64,000 nt of DNA from Paragorgia papillata (GCA_035771165.1 JAWNZC010000311.1:31001-95000), one strand, 5' to 3'. Counted from the stretch's first letter, positions 47,641 through 61,303 are shown. Notes: generated from the letters alone by a model not told the origin. Numbers and translations: made by a program.

Positions 47641-50600
47641 AATATATAGTAATAAAATAATAAATGGTGAACTTATTTTTCTATTTAATTATAATTTAAA
47701 TACAAGGAGATACCCACTCTATATAGTGACCCCATATAGTTTCCTTTTTAATATCTTGTTTTAAGTGATATCCATATTAAGTGTTCACCCCCCTTGCCCC
47801 TCCTAGCACTGAAAGGCAAGAGTGGAAGCTGCCCCTCCAGTGGTGTAGGAAGCAATTTGATCTTGGAGGGGCACAGCTTCAAAAGGGCACTTTGTTCAGG
47901 GGGTAGGACTTCAAAAGGACACTTGAGGCACATGTTTTAACATAAAAAGGGCACTTTCCTGTTTCAAAAAGGGCACTTCATGACAACGTTTGGGGGGGGG
48001 GGGCACATGCCCCATTTTCCCTCCAGTTCCTACACCCCTGTGCCCCTCCTGGAATCCCTGATCATAAACAGACAGTGATTGATGGTTACAGTCAATGTTT
48101 TAGTACACACTGTATATCCAAAGTCTGCTTTCTAAATTAAAGAAAATTACTTTGAAAATCAGTTCAGCCAAAGGTCTTTTCATAGTACAGTCACCAACTG
48201 TAGTTTTACTTTTGCAAACAACAATCTCTGTATTATTTCTTATGTACTGAACAGCTGCATTTGGGATGTATTTAAAAGCCAGAAGTTAAGAATTCCCACC
48301 TCGAGAGAACAATTTTCCACTACTAAGTCTGGTTGTTTACACAATAAAATTAATATTACATTTACTGTGTTTGACATTTTGATTTGGACCATAACCCATT
48401 CCTGCCTACTGGCTACTTGTAACTTAATTAGCTGATTAACAGGGATTCTCAGCAAACCTAAGCAACAGTGAGTTGACCCATTCAATGTGAGCTTGCAAGG
48501 CCACCTCAACCAGCTAATGCATTCCCTCTGCAGTAGAATAAAATCATCTGGCATGTTAACGATAATAAAATTCTAAATAGCTTAACCTGATGGTGAAAAG
48601 GTTAATAAAATGATTTTCTAAAAAACTCATAATTTATTGCTGTCGATTATGACTTTACTCATCTGACATCATTCAATGTATCTTCAGTTGGCACTATCCA
48701 AAAGTAAATTTATTATCAGTAGAGTATACAGTACAAATGAGAGCCTTACTAACTGTCGACACCCTTGTTATAAATGGGGACTACACGCATGCCAGCATTA
48801 TCTACCTAGTGCTGGCAGAAGATACTTCAGGTTAGCCTAATTTGTCAAAATTAATAGTATTAAAGGTGGGGTGCATTGTGCTTTCCCTGGGAAATTTTAA
48901 TCCTGACTGACATTTGGACATTGGTGGGTCAAAAGTGGTCGATTGCAGTTGCTGGGATAGAATAAATCCTATCCCAGCAGCAACTCTGTCAATGACCACC
49001 AGTGACCAAATGGAAACCAGGCTTTAGTCGCATTTTAACCCCATTTTCAGAGTTACCAATGGAGCTTATGAAAAATATTAAGTGGGCTGTATCTCCCCCT
49101 AGTCCCTCTATTGTTACACCCTTATCAGTTACCAGACTGCACAAGATGCCAAGTCTAAAGGGTATTTTTTGTACCAGAAGTTGCTTTATTACAGTATATA
49201 TATATGTACCAGTAATCATATAATTGTAATGTTTTTAAGAGTAAAGTTGATATAATTAAGCAGTGATTTAGGTATAAAGTTAAAAAGGTGGTGCCCTTGG
49301 TTTTACTTTGATGAAGGGCTCCACAAACTTTAGTAAATTTTACAACTGAACTAGACTGTGACAAATGAAACCAAAATCCAATATCATTATAAATAATATA
49401 GCTAAATGTGAGCATGTGTGCCACCTGCCCCTCGCATCTTTGGTGTTAAGTACTTTAAAGTTAATGTTTAAAAAAATAAGTAAAAGAAGAACCTCTCACT
49501 TTGTTATTTTTTTATGCATAGAATTTTTTCGCCATACTCAAATGGGCAATATAAACAGGCCGTACAAATATGGCTGGTTCATAGTGAGGTTCAGCTACTG
49601 GTGTTTGAATCTTCAAATATCACATAGATCAGTATAAACAGATGTAATATGAATTCATAAATGATTAAACCTCAGAAAGCTACAGTGTCGATTATTCCGA
49701 TTACACACAAACAAGTGGATTATAAAACATGTAACAAATTAAATGTTGCAAATCAACAAATGACAAATATACCACCAAGGTCACGTTTTATTTGAAAGAC
49801 ATACATGCAGTACTATATACATGAAATAAGTTTTTAAAATTCCAGATTTCGTTGTAATTTACCTTGTAGCTGTCTACGAATATTCGAATAATATTCAGAA
49901 CAATAATACGATATTTTCGTGTTCATAAGTTTGAATAAACAAGAATTCAAACTGGGTTCCATCAGAAGGTCATGAACTGGTCATCGATCACTATCACGCC
50001 TGGTGCATTATTTTCCATTTATCAGTCTCTTATCCAGAAATTTCTGCCAAGTAATACTTTATCGCATCACAAACCAGCCACGATTATATTCTTACAACAT
50101 TTCTACTGCTATTTGTTACTATTAAATTCCAGAATCAGCCACAACATGTCGATGTATTTTGCAGAATATTGAACGGCCGTGCTGAAGGTTTTCGTGGGTC
50201 TGGGTGCAAAAATACCAACTGCCCATGCCCCAAAATACACACTTTTTATGGTATTTCAAATGGATTGTCCCAGAGCCATTTGATTTGCCCGCGCGGCCGG
50301 GCATATTTGGCTCTGGGGACGAGATTGAAGTCAGTATGAAAAAGTTAATACGGGGGGGGGGTGTTAAATATAATTTAGGGTTAGGGGGTTGGATATTAGT
50401 TAGGGTTAGCCATTAATGACGTAACCGGCCGCTATAAAATGAATAACTAACGGAGCCTGAGAATGAATAAATAATAAGTTGAATATTTAATGAGGCGGTA
50501 TCCCTTTGAACTCCATATGGGGGGGGGAGTATTACTACTGACCAGAATTAATGTTTTCCTAGGACACAAATAAACACTTTAAAAGGTTTCAGGTGGCCTT

Positions 50601-51500
50601 CCAAAGTGTGTTGTTCTTGTTCCTGTGATGTGTAGTAATACAACATTCAACCATTTTCCAAAGCATTCCGTCAAGCTCCTGTTTATATGCCTCAATTCAC
50701 GAGTCCATCCTTAATCTTTTCAGTTTAGTGCGAAAGAAACTTCCTTTTCTTTTCTCGACCACGTTTTAGTATTCTACGACCAGCTTTAGTTCGTAGGTCG
50801 TGCAAGAAAGCCATGCTTTCTTTTTCGTTGTAAATTATTTGCCTGATATTCGTTGCCATATCGAACTCAACGCACAAGAGAAACGGAACAAGATGGCGGC
50901 GGTGTCAGCGAAGGGCGAATGAAGCTATGAGCAATATTTGGCAGAATACTTACCCCAAACGACGCGAAATTCCTAAGGACGCCAACTTTTTTAAATATCC
51001 AATTCATAGTACAAGTAATTCAGGCTTCTTTCTTTTCCAAACTTAACGAATATTCGAATAACAGAATACTGTATAAACTTTCAAAATCAGAAAAGCGAAC
51101 AGTTTGGATTTTGTGTTGTCAGTGCGGAGACTGGAGAGGAGTTTGAGTCACCGATAGATCAGCAGTTTCTCAAACAAGAATTGATCGAAATGAAATCAGA
51201 TACTCCATCAAGGTCATCAAGAGAGCATAAAGGTTTATGCTATATGCTTATTATTGCTCCTGCCGGCATGTATCAGTGAAATCTAAGCGTTCCCATCTGG
51301 TCAACCTCCGGGCATTTGACATTTTTTCCAAATTTTGATAGTGCTAATTCCCTGCAGTGGGGATGAAAACCAGGTGGAAATGCCACCCACCCCTCACCCC
51401 AGTGGTGGTGGAAGATGTAATTAGAAAAGACAAAGAAAAATTCCGCTCCGCGCGCAAAATTCCGCCTAGGAAACAGGCTTAAGGAGAGCCAGCAAATCGA
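47641..51500. other. Intergenic, short repeats only
   Basis: Contains a low-complexity AAAAGGGCAC region (47860-48010), diverged foldback-family traces (48540-48600), short TTAGGG-like blocks at 50375-50410, and a GGCCGGGC patch near 50290. A GC-richer segment at 50750-50930 could be a promoter. No ORF with coding character. Confidence 0.35.
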
Positions 51501-52135
51501 AGCTCAGCATACACGGTAAAGTGTAAATTTAAATCGTGTTTGCGAAAACTTGATTTCCGGCTTCGTCGGAAAGTTGCACAAGTCAGTAAACAAGCCAACG
51601 CGAGGTAAATACTAGGGCCAGCCCTCCTAGGAGAGCTGGCCCCAGAATTACGCTACCCTAGACAATCTCATCGTGTCAGTTTCAAAACGGTTAAATTTTG
51701 AATATGTTTCGACAGTGGCGTACGGCCTAACAGAGCTGCTCGGGGCGTTTAGAAAATTTGTGTTTGGGGGCGCCCCACTACCAACCTAATAAATTCACCA
51801 GCGACTCCTTCAGGTTTAATAGCAGCCACGGGCTGGCTTAGCTCCGTAATTTAGTATTTTTATATTCAACTACTCATTTTGGTTGGTTCAAGATGTCACT
51901 AGGGATAGTTGTTATGCTGCTCTGGATCCTGGTTGGACAACTTTCTGTCGAAACCTGGCAAAATGTCAACAAGAAGCGTTTAAAAAATTAAAATTTGGTG
52001 GAATATTCAAATTCAATCTCAGAGTGAATGGATACCATAAATCACGTCTCAGCGTTTGTAAATGGTCTAAATACGGTCAGATGGCTCTACATATACCAGG
52101 ACACGATCCTCCACTTGACATTTACAATTTATTTG

Positions 52136-52159
52136 GACATTGCAACTAATCCTGGACCT
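52136..52159 (+). other. 2A-like peptide motif in LINE ORF1
   Basis: Encodes DIATNPGP after a hydrophobic run. The 2A ribosome-skipping consensus is D[VI]ExNPGP; here the Glu is Ala, so activity is probably weak or lost. 2A-like sequences at the start of CR1-type LINE proteins are known from echinoderms and other animals. Confidence 0.55.
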
Positions 52160-52567
52160 TGCAGTTCGATTTCAAAATCTTCAAACCTCTGTAATGAAAC
52201 CGAAGTGAATTTGCATAATAAGGAATTAACAGCTCTAAGATCATACACGAGAGGGCAGGTATTTAAAATTCGACGTATCTCTAATATCGCGTTGCCTAAC
52301 TCTGTCTTTACCAACCTGAAACAAGCTGGAATCTTCCACTCTAGAGGATATCGGGCTGTCTATTATAGGAATCAGTCCTCGGCTGTTAATCGAAACATAA
52401 ACGACATCAATAAACGACACGGTTCCACCACATCGCACACAGAGGTAAACGGAAATCTAACTGCTACGTTGAGGCTGCCTCAACAGCTATCGCAAGATCA
52501 GGATGATTTTTCAATGCTAGATCACTCTAATAATAATACTTCCACGATTGATACTAGCAGTACACCA

Positions 52568-52662
52568 AATAGAGAACAGTTAATAAATCCGTCACGCAAT
52601 GTGCATTATGTTATATTAACATAATGCACATTGCGTGACGGATTTATTAACTGTTCTCTATT
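52568..52662. repeat. 95-bp perfect palindrome inside LINE
   Basis: The arms 52568-52613 and 52617-52662 (46 bp each) are exact reverse complements with a 3-base centre. The first arm is LINE coding sequence and the second is its inverted copy. It is therefore a secondary inverted duplication that ends the upstream ORF at 52622-52624. Confidence 0.9.
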
Positions 52663-55600
52663 CGCTGTTCTCAGCGAATGGTTTAAAACAAAGAAATTCT
52701 TTTACCCTGTGATTTTTAAATGCTCGGTCTATTAAAAACAAAACGGCGGAATTCCTTGACTTTGTTTGTGAATGCAAAGCGAATTTATTTGCGATTACAG
52801 AAACATGGCTAAGCTTAGATGATGATGTAGTTAGAGTTGAGGTATGCCCTATTGTATATAAATTTGCGTATCATATACGAGATGGACGTCGCGGTGGCGG
52901 AACCAAAGTCCTATATCGAGACTCCTTAGATGTATAACTAAAGTCAGTGCCGCCGAGCTATGCTCCTTTGAGTACTCAGAGTGGAAAGTGAAGTCTGGCC
53001 CACGGTATGTCCGATTAATTGTAATCTAGAGGCCGCCATACTCCGACAACCATCCGATTTCAACTGGGTCGTTCTTCACAGAGTTTGCTGAGTTTCTTGA
53101 ATCAGCCGTTCTGACCATGGAACCGCTCCTGGCTATTGGTGATTTCAACATCCATGTAGACTGCGAAGAGAACACTGATGCAATTCGACTGCAGCAACTT
53201 TTAGCAAGTACTGGGCTTGAACAGCATATTAAAATTCCCATGCACTCATGTCCATGGTCATATTCTTGAACTCGTTATTACTCGCCAGTCGGATAACATA
53301 ATTAAGTCACCACCCTGGACGGACTGTCTATTTTCTGACCATTTGCCAGTGTTCTGTCACCTGGAGATTGAGAAACCTACTTTAACGAAATCTTGTATCT
53401 CCTACAGGAAAATCAAATTAATTGACCTAAAGGCTTTACAGGAAGATCTATCCAGCTCAAATCTCTATGGAAACTATCAATCACTAACTTTGAATGATCT
53501 CGTTGACTGTTATGATGAAACTTTGTCATCTTTGTTAGATCGTCATGCACCCCTCATTACCAAAACTGTTGTCAAATGACCCACTGTTCCCTGGTTTACT
53601 GAAGACGTAAAGACTGCAAAACGGCAGCGGCGGATTGCTGAGAAAATATGGAGACGAACGAAGCTAAGCACTGACTTTTCAGCGTATAAAGCTAAGAAGA
53701 ACCTGGCGACACACAAAATAAACCGTTCCCGAAGACAATTTTATACAGACTTCATTTCTGAAAACAGTGGAGACCAACGAAGACTATTCCGGGCAGCAAA
53801 GACTCTATTTAATCCAACATCAGATGTTACATTTCCTGATTATCATAACTCGAATATCCTCGCTAAAGATATAGGTGAGTTCTTTATCCAAAAGATTGAG
53901 CGCATTCGTGCTGACCTTGACTCCTCCATGACAAGTACTATACAACCTGCCTTAGCGGTGCCCGAATCTGTATCTATAATGAACATTTCACATATACCAC
54001 ATCCGGCATGCTTTGACGCCTTAATATCTTGAGTGAGGAAAATGTGTCACAGATGATTGCTAAGACCAATAAGAAATCTTGCTCTTTAGATCCAATGCCA
54101 ACCTCTGTGGTGGTTGGATGCCTTGATGTTTTGCTGCCTGTGCTGACCAGGATGGTAAACCTGTCTCTTGACTCTGGCATGTTTCCTAATAAATGGAAGC
54201 AAGCTGATGTTCGTCCAAAGTTCAAGAAGTCGGGTTTGGGGTGAGATTTCACTAAGGCCAATTAGTAATCTTGCGTTTACATCCAAGCTCACTGAAAGGG
54301 CAGCTACCAATCAGATGCATAATCATTTGTCTGTCAATAATCTATATCCCAAAATCCAGTCTGCTTACCGTGAACATCATAGCACGGAAACTGCTCTTCT
54401 ACGCGTCAAACAAGATATACTCATGAACATGAATAAACAACATGTGACTTTTTGGTGTTCCTTGACCTGAGCTCTGCATTCGATACCTTAGATCATGATA
54501 TACTTACTCATCAACCGCTTACATTCCAGTTTTGGAATCTCAGGCAAGGCCTTGAACTGGTTCAAGTCATATCTAAGTAACCGCTCGCAGTTTGTTTCAG
54601 TGGATGGGGGAACATCAAGACGGTTTGACCTACAATATGGCGTACCTCAAGGATCATGCCTTACATGGTCCACTGTTGTTTATTCTGTATTCCAGCAAGC
54701 TGTTTCGTATTCTTGAGAAACAGTTGCCTGACACTCATGCTTTACGCAGATGATACTCAACTTTACGTGTCTTTCAAACCAGATGCCAGTGCTAACCAAG
54801 AAATAGCGGTACTAGCGATGCAGAAATGTATTGATGATATCAAGAAATGGATGTATAAAGACAAACTGAAATTGAATTATGACAAAACTGAGGTTATGAT
54901 CATTGGCACTTAACAGCAGCTTACTAAGGTTGATTTTGATACTCTTTCCGTGGGAAACACTCAAATATCGTGGAGCAGTGAAGTCCGCAACTTAGGTTGT
55001 TGGTTTGATTCTCAATTGACAATGAATACCCATATTATCAAAACATGCAAATCGGCTTTTTATCATCTTTACAACGTAAGACGATTAAGAAAATTTCTCA
55101 GCTATGCTGCTGTACAAGTTATTGTGAATGCTTATGTCATCAGTCGCTTGGACTATTCTAACAGTACCTTATATATGGACTACCATGCATCGTGTCATAT
55201 TAATAAGTTCCAGAGAGTGCAAAATGCAGCCGCTAGGCTCATTTGCAACACCCCTCGATTTGACCACAGTACTCCGGTATTATTTACCTTACATTGGTTA
55301 CCAATTAAATTTAGGATATCTTTCAAAATACTTTTAATCACTTATATAACCTTAAACGGCTCAGCACCAGATTATCTGCAGGAACTCATAAATGTCAAAT
55401 CCCCATCAAGATATGGTCTCCGATCCAATGATGATGAACTCCTGCTACAAGTACCAACATTCCGTAGCTTGAAGACCTTGGGCGACATGTCTTTTTGTGT
55501 TGCAGCACCAACGTTATGGAATAGTCTTCCACAACATATCCGCAGAGCTGAATCAGTGACAACGTTTAAGGCGTTCTTAAAAACATATCTTTTTAAAAAA

Positions 55601-55826
55601 GCTTTTTGTTGATTACTTTGTATTTATATAATCTTTACCTATATTATCTTTAGGTTAAATTTTACATTTTGTTGATAGTATATTGTTAGATTCTTAAATT
55701 CATACTATTATAGTTTTAGATTTTGTCATCTAAATTTAACTTAGATTATATATTTTACATTGTGTAAATAAGTCTTAAGGGCGCATGTGAACATATTTGA
55801 ATGAAACATGCGCGGTATAAGTATTA

Positions 55827-56704
55827 AATATTACTAGAAATACATGAACGCAACAACCCCTCGCCCGCTTTTACATGCTTTTTTGAAACACCCACCCACC
55901 CCCTGATTAAAATAAGAACTCCTAATATACAGCCAAATACTTGGGATATTAAATTATATAATTTATGGATAGGTCGATAGGACGACAAAACTGATTTAAA
56001 TAATTTAATGAAAGTTGAACATATCAAAGCAAAATTTAGATTTCATTATTAAATTCTGGTTGTAAAAAATATATTGTTTTTAGGAGGTTTCAAAAGGGAT
56101 TAATTTTAGCAAGCCTTTAAATGGCTTCTCTATGCATGTACACTTTGCAAAGGCAGAATTAAAAGTTAACAGCTCAAAAATTACATTTATAATAGATCTG
56201 AGATAAAAACAATTCAGTAGAATCGGATTCCAGAAAGAAGAATTGAAAAGACAACGGTTCAGTCGAAACCCAGCCAAGAAAACCGACGAAGCCCATCAGT
56301 GTTAATATAAGCCTTAAAGGAAGTGTTTTAAGTTAGCTTTAGTTAAGCTGACTTATGGTTTGGACGAGCAAAGGGAAAGCACGAAAACGTGAAGCTGTAT
56401 ATATTATTTAGGTTAAGCGAAAACTTGAAAACAACAAGAATCCTACCGTTAACTTTAAAATGATTTGACCACTGACTCACAGAGTAACTACAAACACTGA
56501 AGATCGAGTTTTTGTTTAAGTACCATACGGCGTTTAGTTTCTTCAAGTTCTCTGGTTTCTCTTCAACATATATTAAACGGGTTTAATCCTTCTTCTCTTC
56601 GTGCTCCATTTCATTTCGTTTCGTTTAAATAAACGAAAGAAAAATACTATTTGTTTGAGAGTTTATAGTTTTCTTCGTCCGTGACACCGTACCAAATATA
56701 TATG
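55827..56704. other. Dispersed repeat start, otherwise nothing
   Basis: 55829-55880 matches the repeat at 10705-10760. The rest is AT-rich without a supported gene. Confidence 0.4.
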
Positions 56705-56706
56705 TA

Positions 56707-57755
56707 CCTATTAGCGATAATGCAACGCTCACTACCCTTGTGGAAGTTTGAGCACTCTGGGCCCATGCGCACTTCACGCTATCTGAATGTGTTTCACCGA
56801 TGCTTTCCCACATGCGGTTGTCACCGACGATCGCATGTGTATAAGTAATTGGTGAAATTCATTCAGATTGTTCCAAGCTACACTGATGAGCTGTTGTACA
56901 GCGAAACACCGTGTCTGTAGATTGAACTATGTATGCTCCTTCACTTCGGTGTTGTTGAGCACTCTGTGAAGTTGCCGTGGGTACCTATTAGCGATAATGC
57001 AACGCTCACTACCCTTGTGGAAGTTTGAGCACTCTCGGCCCATGCGCACTTCACGCTATCTGAATGTGTTTCACCGATGCTTTCCCACATGCGGTTGTCA
57101 CCGACGATCGCATGTGTATAAGTAATTGGTGAAATTCATTCAGATTGTTCCAAGCTACACTGATGAGCTGTTGTACAGCGAAACACCGTGTCTGTAGATT
57201 GAACTATGTATGCTCCTTCACTTCGGTGTTGTTGAGCACTCTGTGAAGTTGCCGTGGGTACCTATTAGCGATAATGCAACGCTCACTACCCTTGTGGAAG
57301 TTTGAGCACTCTGGGCCCATGCGCACTTCACGCTATCTGAATGTGTTTCACCGATGCTTTCCCACATGCGGTTGTCACCGACGATCGCATGTGTATAAGT
57401 AATTGGTGAAATTCATTCAGATTGTTCCAAGCTACACTGATGAGCTGTTGTACAGCGAAACACCGTGTCTGTAGATTGAACTATGTATGCTCCTTCACTT
57501 CGGTGTTGTTGAGCACTCTGTGAAGTTGCCGTGGGTACCTATTAGCGATAATGCAACGCTCACTACCCTTGTGGAAGTTTGAGCACTCTGGGCCCATGCG
57601 CACTTCACGCTATCTGAATGTGTTTCACCGATGCTTTCCCACATGCGGTTGTCGCCGACGATCGCATGTGTATAAGTAATTGGTGAAATTCATTCAGATT
57701 GTTCCAAGCTACACTGATGTGCTGTTGTACAGCGAAACACCGTGTCTGTAGATTG

Positions 57756-57762
<7 letters not shown>
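56707..57762. repeat. 277-bp tandem satellite, 3.8 copies
   Basis: Units begin CCTATTAGCGATAATGC at 56707, 56984, 57261 and 57538; the last is cut at about 57762 by a TA array. Copies are nearly identical (single changes such as CTGGG/CTCGG near 57035 and GTCACC/GTCGCC near 57652). Each unit contains nested inverted repeats: CTGAATGTGTTTCACC against GGTGAAATTCATTCAG, and CACATGCG against CGCATGTG. No ORF. Confidence 0.95.
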
Positions 57763-57792
<30 letters not shown>

Positions 57793-59056
57793 GTATAAAT
57801 TTACAAGTTTATAATGCAAATCCTCGAATTTCATTGGCTATTGCAGGAGTTTATAATTGGTGATATAAACCTCTGGAATAAACCAATGAAAGTCATTCTT
57901 TTAGAAAAATTGACCAATGATAAAATGCGTAGTATAGCACAAACAGTGATCATTAGAGCCAGCGGTTGTTCTGTTAAGCAACAATGGCGCCGAAATTATA
58001 ATGGAGTGGGCAAATGAAAGAAGAAATTGGACATTTATGCGAAGCAATACGTTCTACAGAAAACAAAAACGGCTACAAAATGGTTAGAATGGAAATTATT
58101 AATGGTAAGATCGTTAAATTGTTTATCTGTGTTCGTTTACAACGAAATAACTGCAAACAAACCTCATTCAAAATTACGCTAGCTGCTAACAAGATTTCGT
58201 GATGTAAAGTATATGCTAAATTGAATGTTTCTTTCAACTTTTTGTCACTTTTACAAAACAAATGAGTGGATATATATTGTTTCAATATTGTACATGAAAA
58301 TCCATGCTAAATTATGCAAGAAAACTTTTCTTTTCCATCAATTACTGTACGGGCCAAGCAGATGTCCGAAATGACTGTTGAACGTTTGTTGTTGGCTGTT
58401 AAAAAATGTATTAAATGAGCCTCAAAGAATATGTTATGGTTAAGAATTTATTTAACTTTTGTTGGTAAATTTATACTAAAACAATTAGACAACTCGCCCT
58501 CGTTTTATATGAGCGATAGTCAACTCGGCTTCGCCTCGTTGACTATTCGCTCATAGAAAACTCGGGCTCGTTGTCTAATTGTTAAATATAAACTATTTCC
58601 CAGATTTCGTCTCCCTCGCTTTTTCTCCACGCATGTAAAGTGGACTACGCGCATGTCGAAATTAGCACCCTCACCGGGCTCCGGGCCTTCGGCCCTACGC
58701 CGGGCTCGGGGATTATTATTATTAATAGGGGCACTTAGGAGTTGCTCTGAGTCTTAACCCTGACTATAGTCATTACGCTACTGTGTGTTGAACATGTTTT
58801 GACGGGCGGTGTTTCCGCTTAGGTGCAAACGACAGTATCTAATGCCCTACTCCCCCAGCAACTGCAAAGATTGTTGTTTATTCTTTGTCAAGGAATAACA
58901 CAGAGAGGCGGGATCTGGGCAGACGGCCATCCCCCTCCATATAAACACCCCCTTAGTCATTAGAAATTTCTCCCCCCTGAATTATTTGATTTGCCACCAT
59001 TCTTCAATTTATTTCAAAATGGCGGCTAATAGTCTGTATTGAATTTCTGGCCCAAA
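57763..59056. other. Repeat-bearing spacer
   Basis: TA array at 57762-57790. A possible short exon at 58014-58104 (MKEEIGHLCEAIRS, donor AATG|GTAAGA) has no partner and is weak. A hairpin at 58480-58583 has arms AACAATTAGACAAC and GTTGTCTAATTGTT, with further internal pairing (CTCGTTTTATATGAGCGATA). Nothing else recognised. Confidence 0.4.
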
Positions 59057-59479
59057 ATGGTGAATAACAACAACTCTGGAACAACAAAGCGTCGCAAACG
59101 TCGTCAGTCAATCAATTTTAAAGCTGCCATAGAAAAAAGGCGGGCGAAGTCCATTCATTTGTCAAACAGTACGACATTTAATAGCGTTGACTCCGTTGAG
59201 TCTCATTCGTTGAGTGAAAAATCTACCATTTCTGAAGCCAAGGGACAGAAGACTGTTGATAATGACAGAGTGGATGATGATAGCTCTGTGTCTACTGCTA
59301 CAACATGTCCTATTGAACACAGAGATAGCAGGAGAAACATTACTGCATCAACAGTAACGGTTTCCAAGGCACCAACAACTGAAATTTCTATATTAAAGGA
59401 GAAGCTACCGGCTGTACCAAGAGGTAGAAGAAAACATCAGAAAATATCTAAGCCTAGTAAGGTGGATGATGTCGATAAG
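59057..59479 (+). CDS. Possible first exon, basic/Ser-rich protein
   Basis: ATG then VNNNNSGTTKRRKRRQSINF. Exactly 141 codons lead to a donor GATAAG|GTAATA. It is rich in Lys/Arg at both ends and Ser/Thr in the middle, so it is likely nuclear and disordered. I do not recognise a family. No second exon is identified, because downstream DNA is occupied by the 59754-61303 element. Confidence 0.35.
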
Positions 59480-59753
59480 GTAATACAGAAAGAGATAGTG
59501 ACTTGCATTTTCAACCACCATTCCTTGCCTCAGTTTCCCTGTGGTAGAGCCGGGTGGTGTTTGGGACCTTTCTAATTTTCCCCAAGGATAGCCTGGGTAC
59601 CTGGGCTAGGCCGCTTTGCCGATATTGTGCTTGTGCTATTTAATATTTCTTGTTAATTTTCATCTTGTGTTTATTTGAGAGTGGCCAGTCTCAGTCGAAC
59701 CAGTCATGATAATGGGCTGGGAAGTTCTGAACTACACACCAGCAATAGCCTGC

Positions 59754-61303
59754 GTAGCAGGCGTTACTGGATTGGGGGACTGGGGAGAGGGCTGATAAGT
59801 AACGCCTGCAGTGGAGCTCTTTGGTTTTTTCAAACACCCCCAAATGAAATATGATCTCGAGCGGCCAATATCTGAAGCCTAAATTAACTGTTTGTATTAA
59901 TTGTAATATTTCAAAATCCATGGCATTTAATTCAGTAACATTTTGCGTAAATTATTATTTCAATAATTCTCTTTGTATAAAAAACAATTATAGTACAAGG
60001 GAGTTAAAAGACTGAGAGTTGGTCGCAAATCTGTGGAAGGGATAAATTAATATTAACGGAATATGTCTGCAGTGTCCGACCGGGTGTCTGCTGACAACTA
60101 TTTCCAAAACTGTGGACTGGAAATATATGAAATTAGGTGTGAATGGTAGAGTAATCCTGTTTCTATCAATGGCAACGAATATTCATGAAAAAAACAGTAA
60201 TGATAGCGAGTGTTTACCGAAATAAAACAGTTGTGAAAGGTATATAAATAGTAGTGATTATTTAACGGAAATGTGTGCGGCGTCCCACGGTATCTGCTCA
60301 CAAATATTTCTCAAACTGTGGTCTGAAAATTTATAAAATTAGGCGTGAATGGTAGAGTAACCCCGTTTCTATCAATGGCAACGAATATTCATGAAGAGAA
60401 CAGTAATGACAGCGAGTGTTTACCAAAATCATAGTTAATAGAAACATGGTTTGGAAGCTCAACAAAAGTCATTGTTGTATGTTTTTGTTCAGGTTTATGG
60501 AAATGTGTGCACTTTCACGGTTACTGAACATATTGTGTTTTCTGTATAATGAAGCAATCATCCAATAGCAACGTTTGGGTTGAATCGCTCAACCGTACTG
60601 TTTAAATATTAATAAACATAAAACAAAGGATTTGTGCACCTTCGTGTACCTTTCAACATGAATCGTAGCTTGATTGTTGACCGCTTTGAAGTTTGCCGGG
60701 TTTCCAAACCATGTTTAGAATAACTATGCCAAAATAAAACAGTTGAGTGAAAGGTATACCATTATTGAACGGAAATTTCTGCGGCGTCCCACGGTGTTCG
60801 CTCGCAAATATTTTCCGAAATTTTATGAATGACAGAGACGTATGAAAATAAAGCGTCTCACAGTGTTCGCTTTCAAAATCAAATTCAGGAACTTCCTATT
60901 ATTAAGATATATTCCAAACTCTTGCATGGGGGTTTTAAATATAAAACTTACGGTTGAATGGTATGGGAGTCGAGGAGGCTGACACTCAGCATTTTCATTT
61001 GATCAAATCACAAAAACCTGCAAGTGCTGTTTAGATCTTTCCTGTGATATAAATCGTTCATTCAAGCGTTCAAAAGTACGTAAGTGATTCAGCTTTGTTT
61101 GAAAATTTGAATTGAAATTATTAATTTTACTTACGAAACCTTCTTGATTGACAGATTATGGGCGCTAAGCGAATCACATTCGGCGTAATCAATAATTAAA
61201 ATCCCGTTCGTCAGCGAACGGGTTTTACAAAACCAAAGAGCTCCACTGCAGGCGTTACTTCTCAGCCCTCTCCCCTGTCCCCCAATCCAGTAACGCCTGC
61301 TAC
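59754..61303. mobile_element. 1.55-kb element with 75-bp terminal inverted repeats
   Basis: 59754-59828 and 61229-61303 are inverted repeats with 2 mismatches in 75. Each arm carries a smaller palindrome (GCAGGCGTTACT against AGTAACGCCTGC). The interior is non-coding and includes a tandem duplication. This looks like a non-autonomous DNA transposon; the superfamily is unknown. Confidence 0.75.
60065..60430. repeat. 206-bp internal tandem duplication
   Basis: GTGAATGGTAGAGTAA recurs at about 60139 and 60345, with flanking similarity from about 60065 to 60430. A partial third copy is near 60725-60840 (AAAACAGTTGAGTGAAAGGT, then GGCGTCCCACGGTG). Inside the 59754-61303 element. Confidence 0.7.

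Larger units (their letters stand above)
51883..55826 (+). mobile_element. Decayed CR1/L2-type LINE
   Basis: 5' frame 52028-52624 with a 2A-like motif. Endonuclease region about 52715-53560: LNARSIKNKT, ITETWL, GDFNIHVD and FSDHLPVF. Reverse transcriptase about 54029-54913: SCSLDPMP, LRPISNL, YGVPQGS and YADD at 54743-54754. A C-terminal part from 54950 ends at 55612 (LDYSNSTLY, RFDHSTPV, APTLWNSLP). At least six stops or frame changes interrupt the two ORFs. LINEs copy themselves by target-primed reverse transcription; this copy cannot encode the full protein. The short-repeat tail (TATAAGTATTAAATATTA) ends near 55826. The exact 5' end is not determined. Confidence 0.85.

Noticed and set aside
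50375..50410. Interstitial telomere repeat
   Set aside because: Only two or three TTAGGG-like blocks with irregular spacing.
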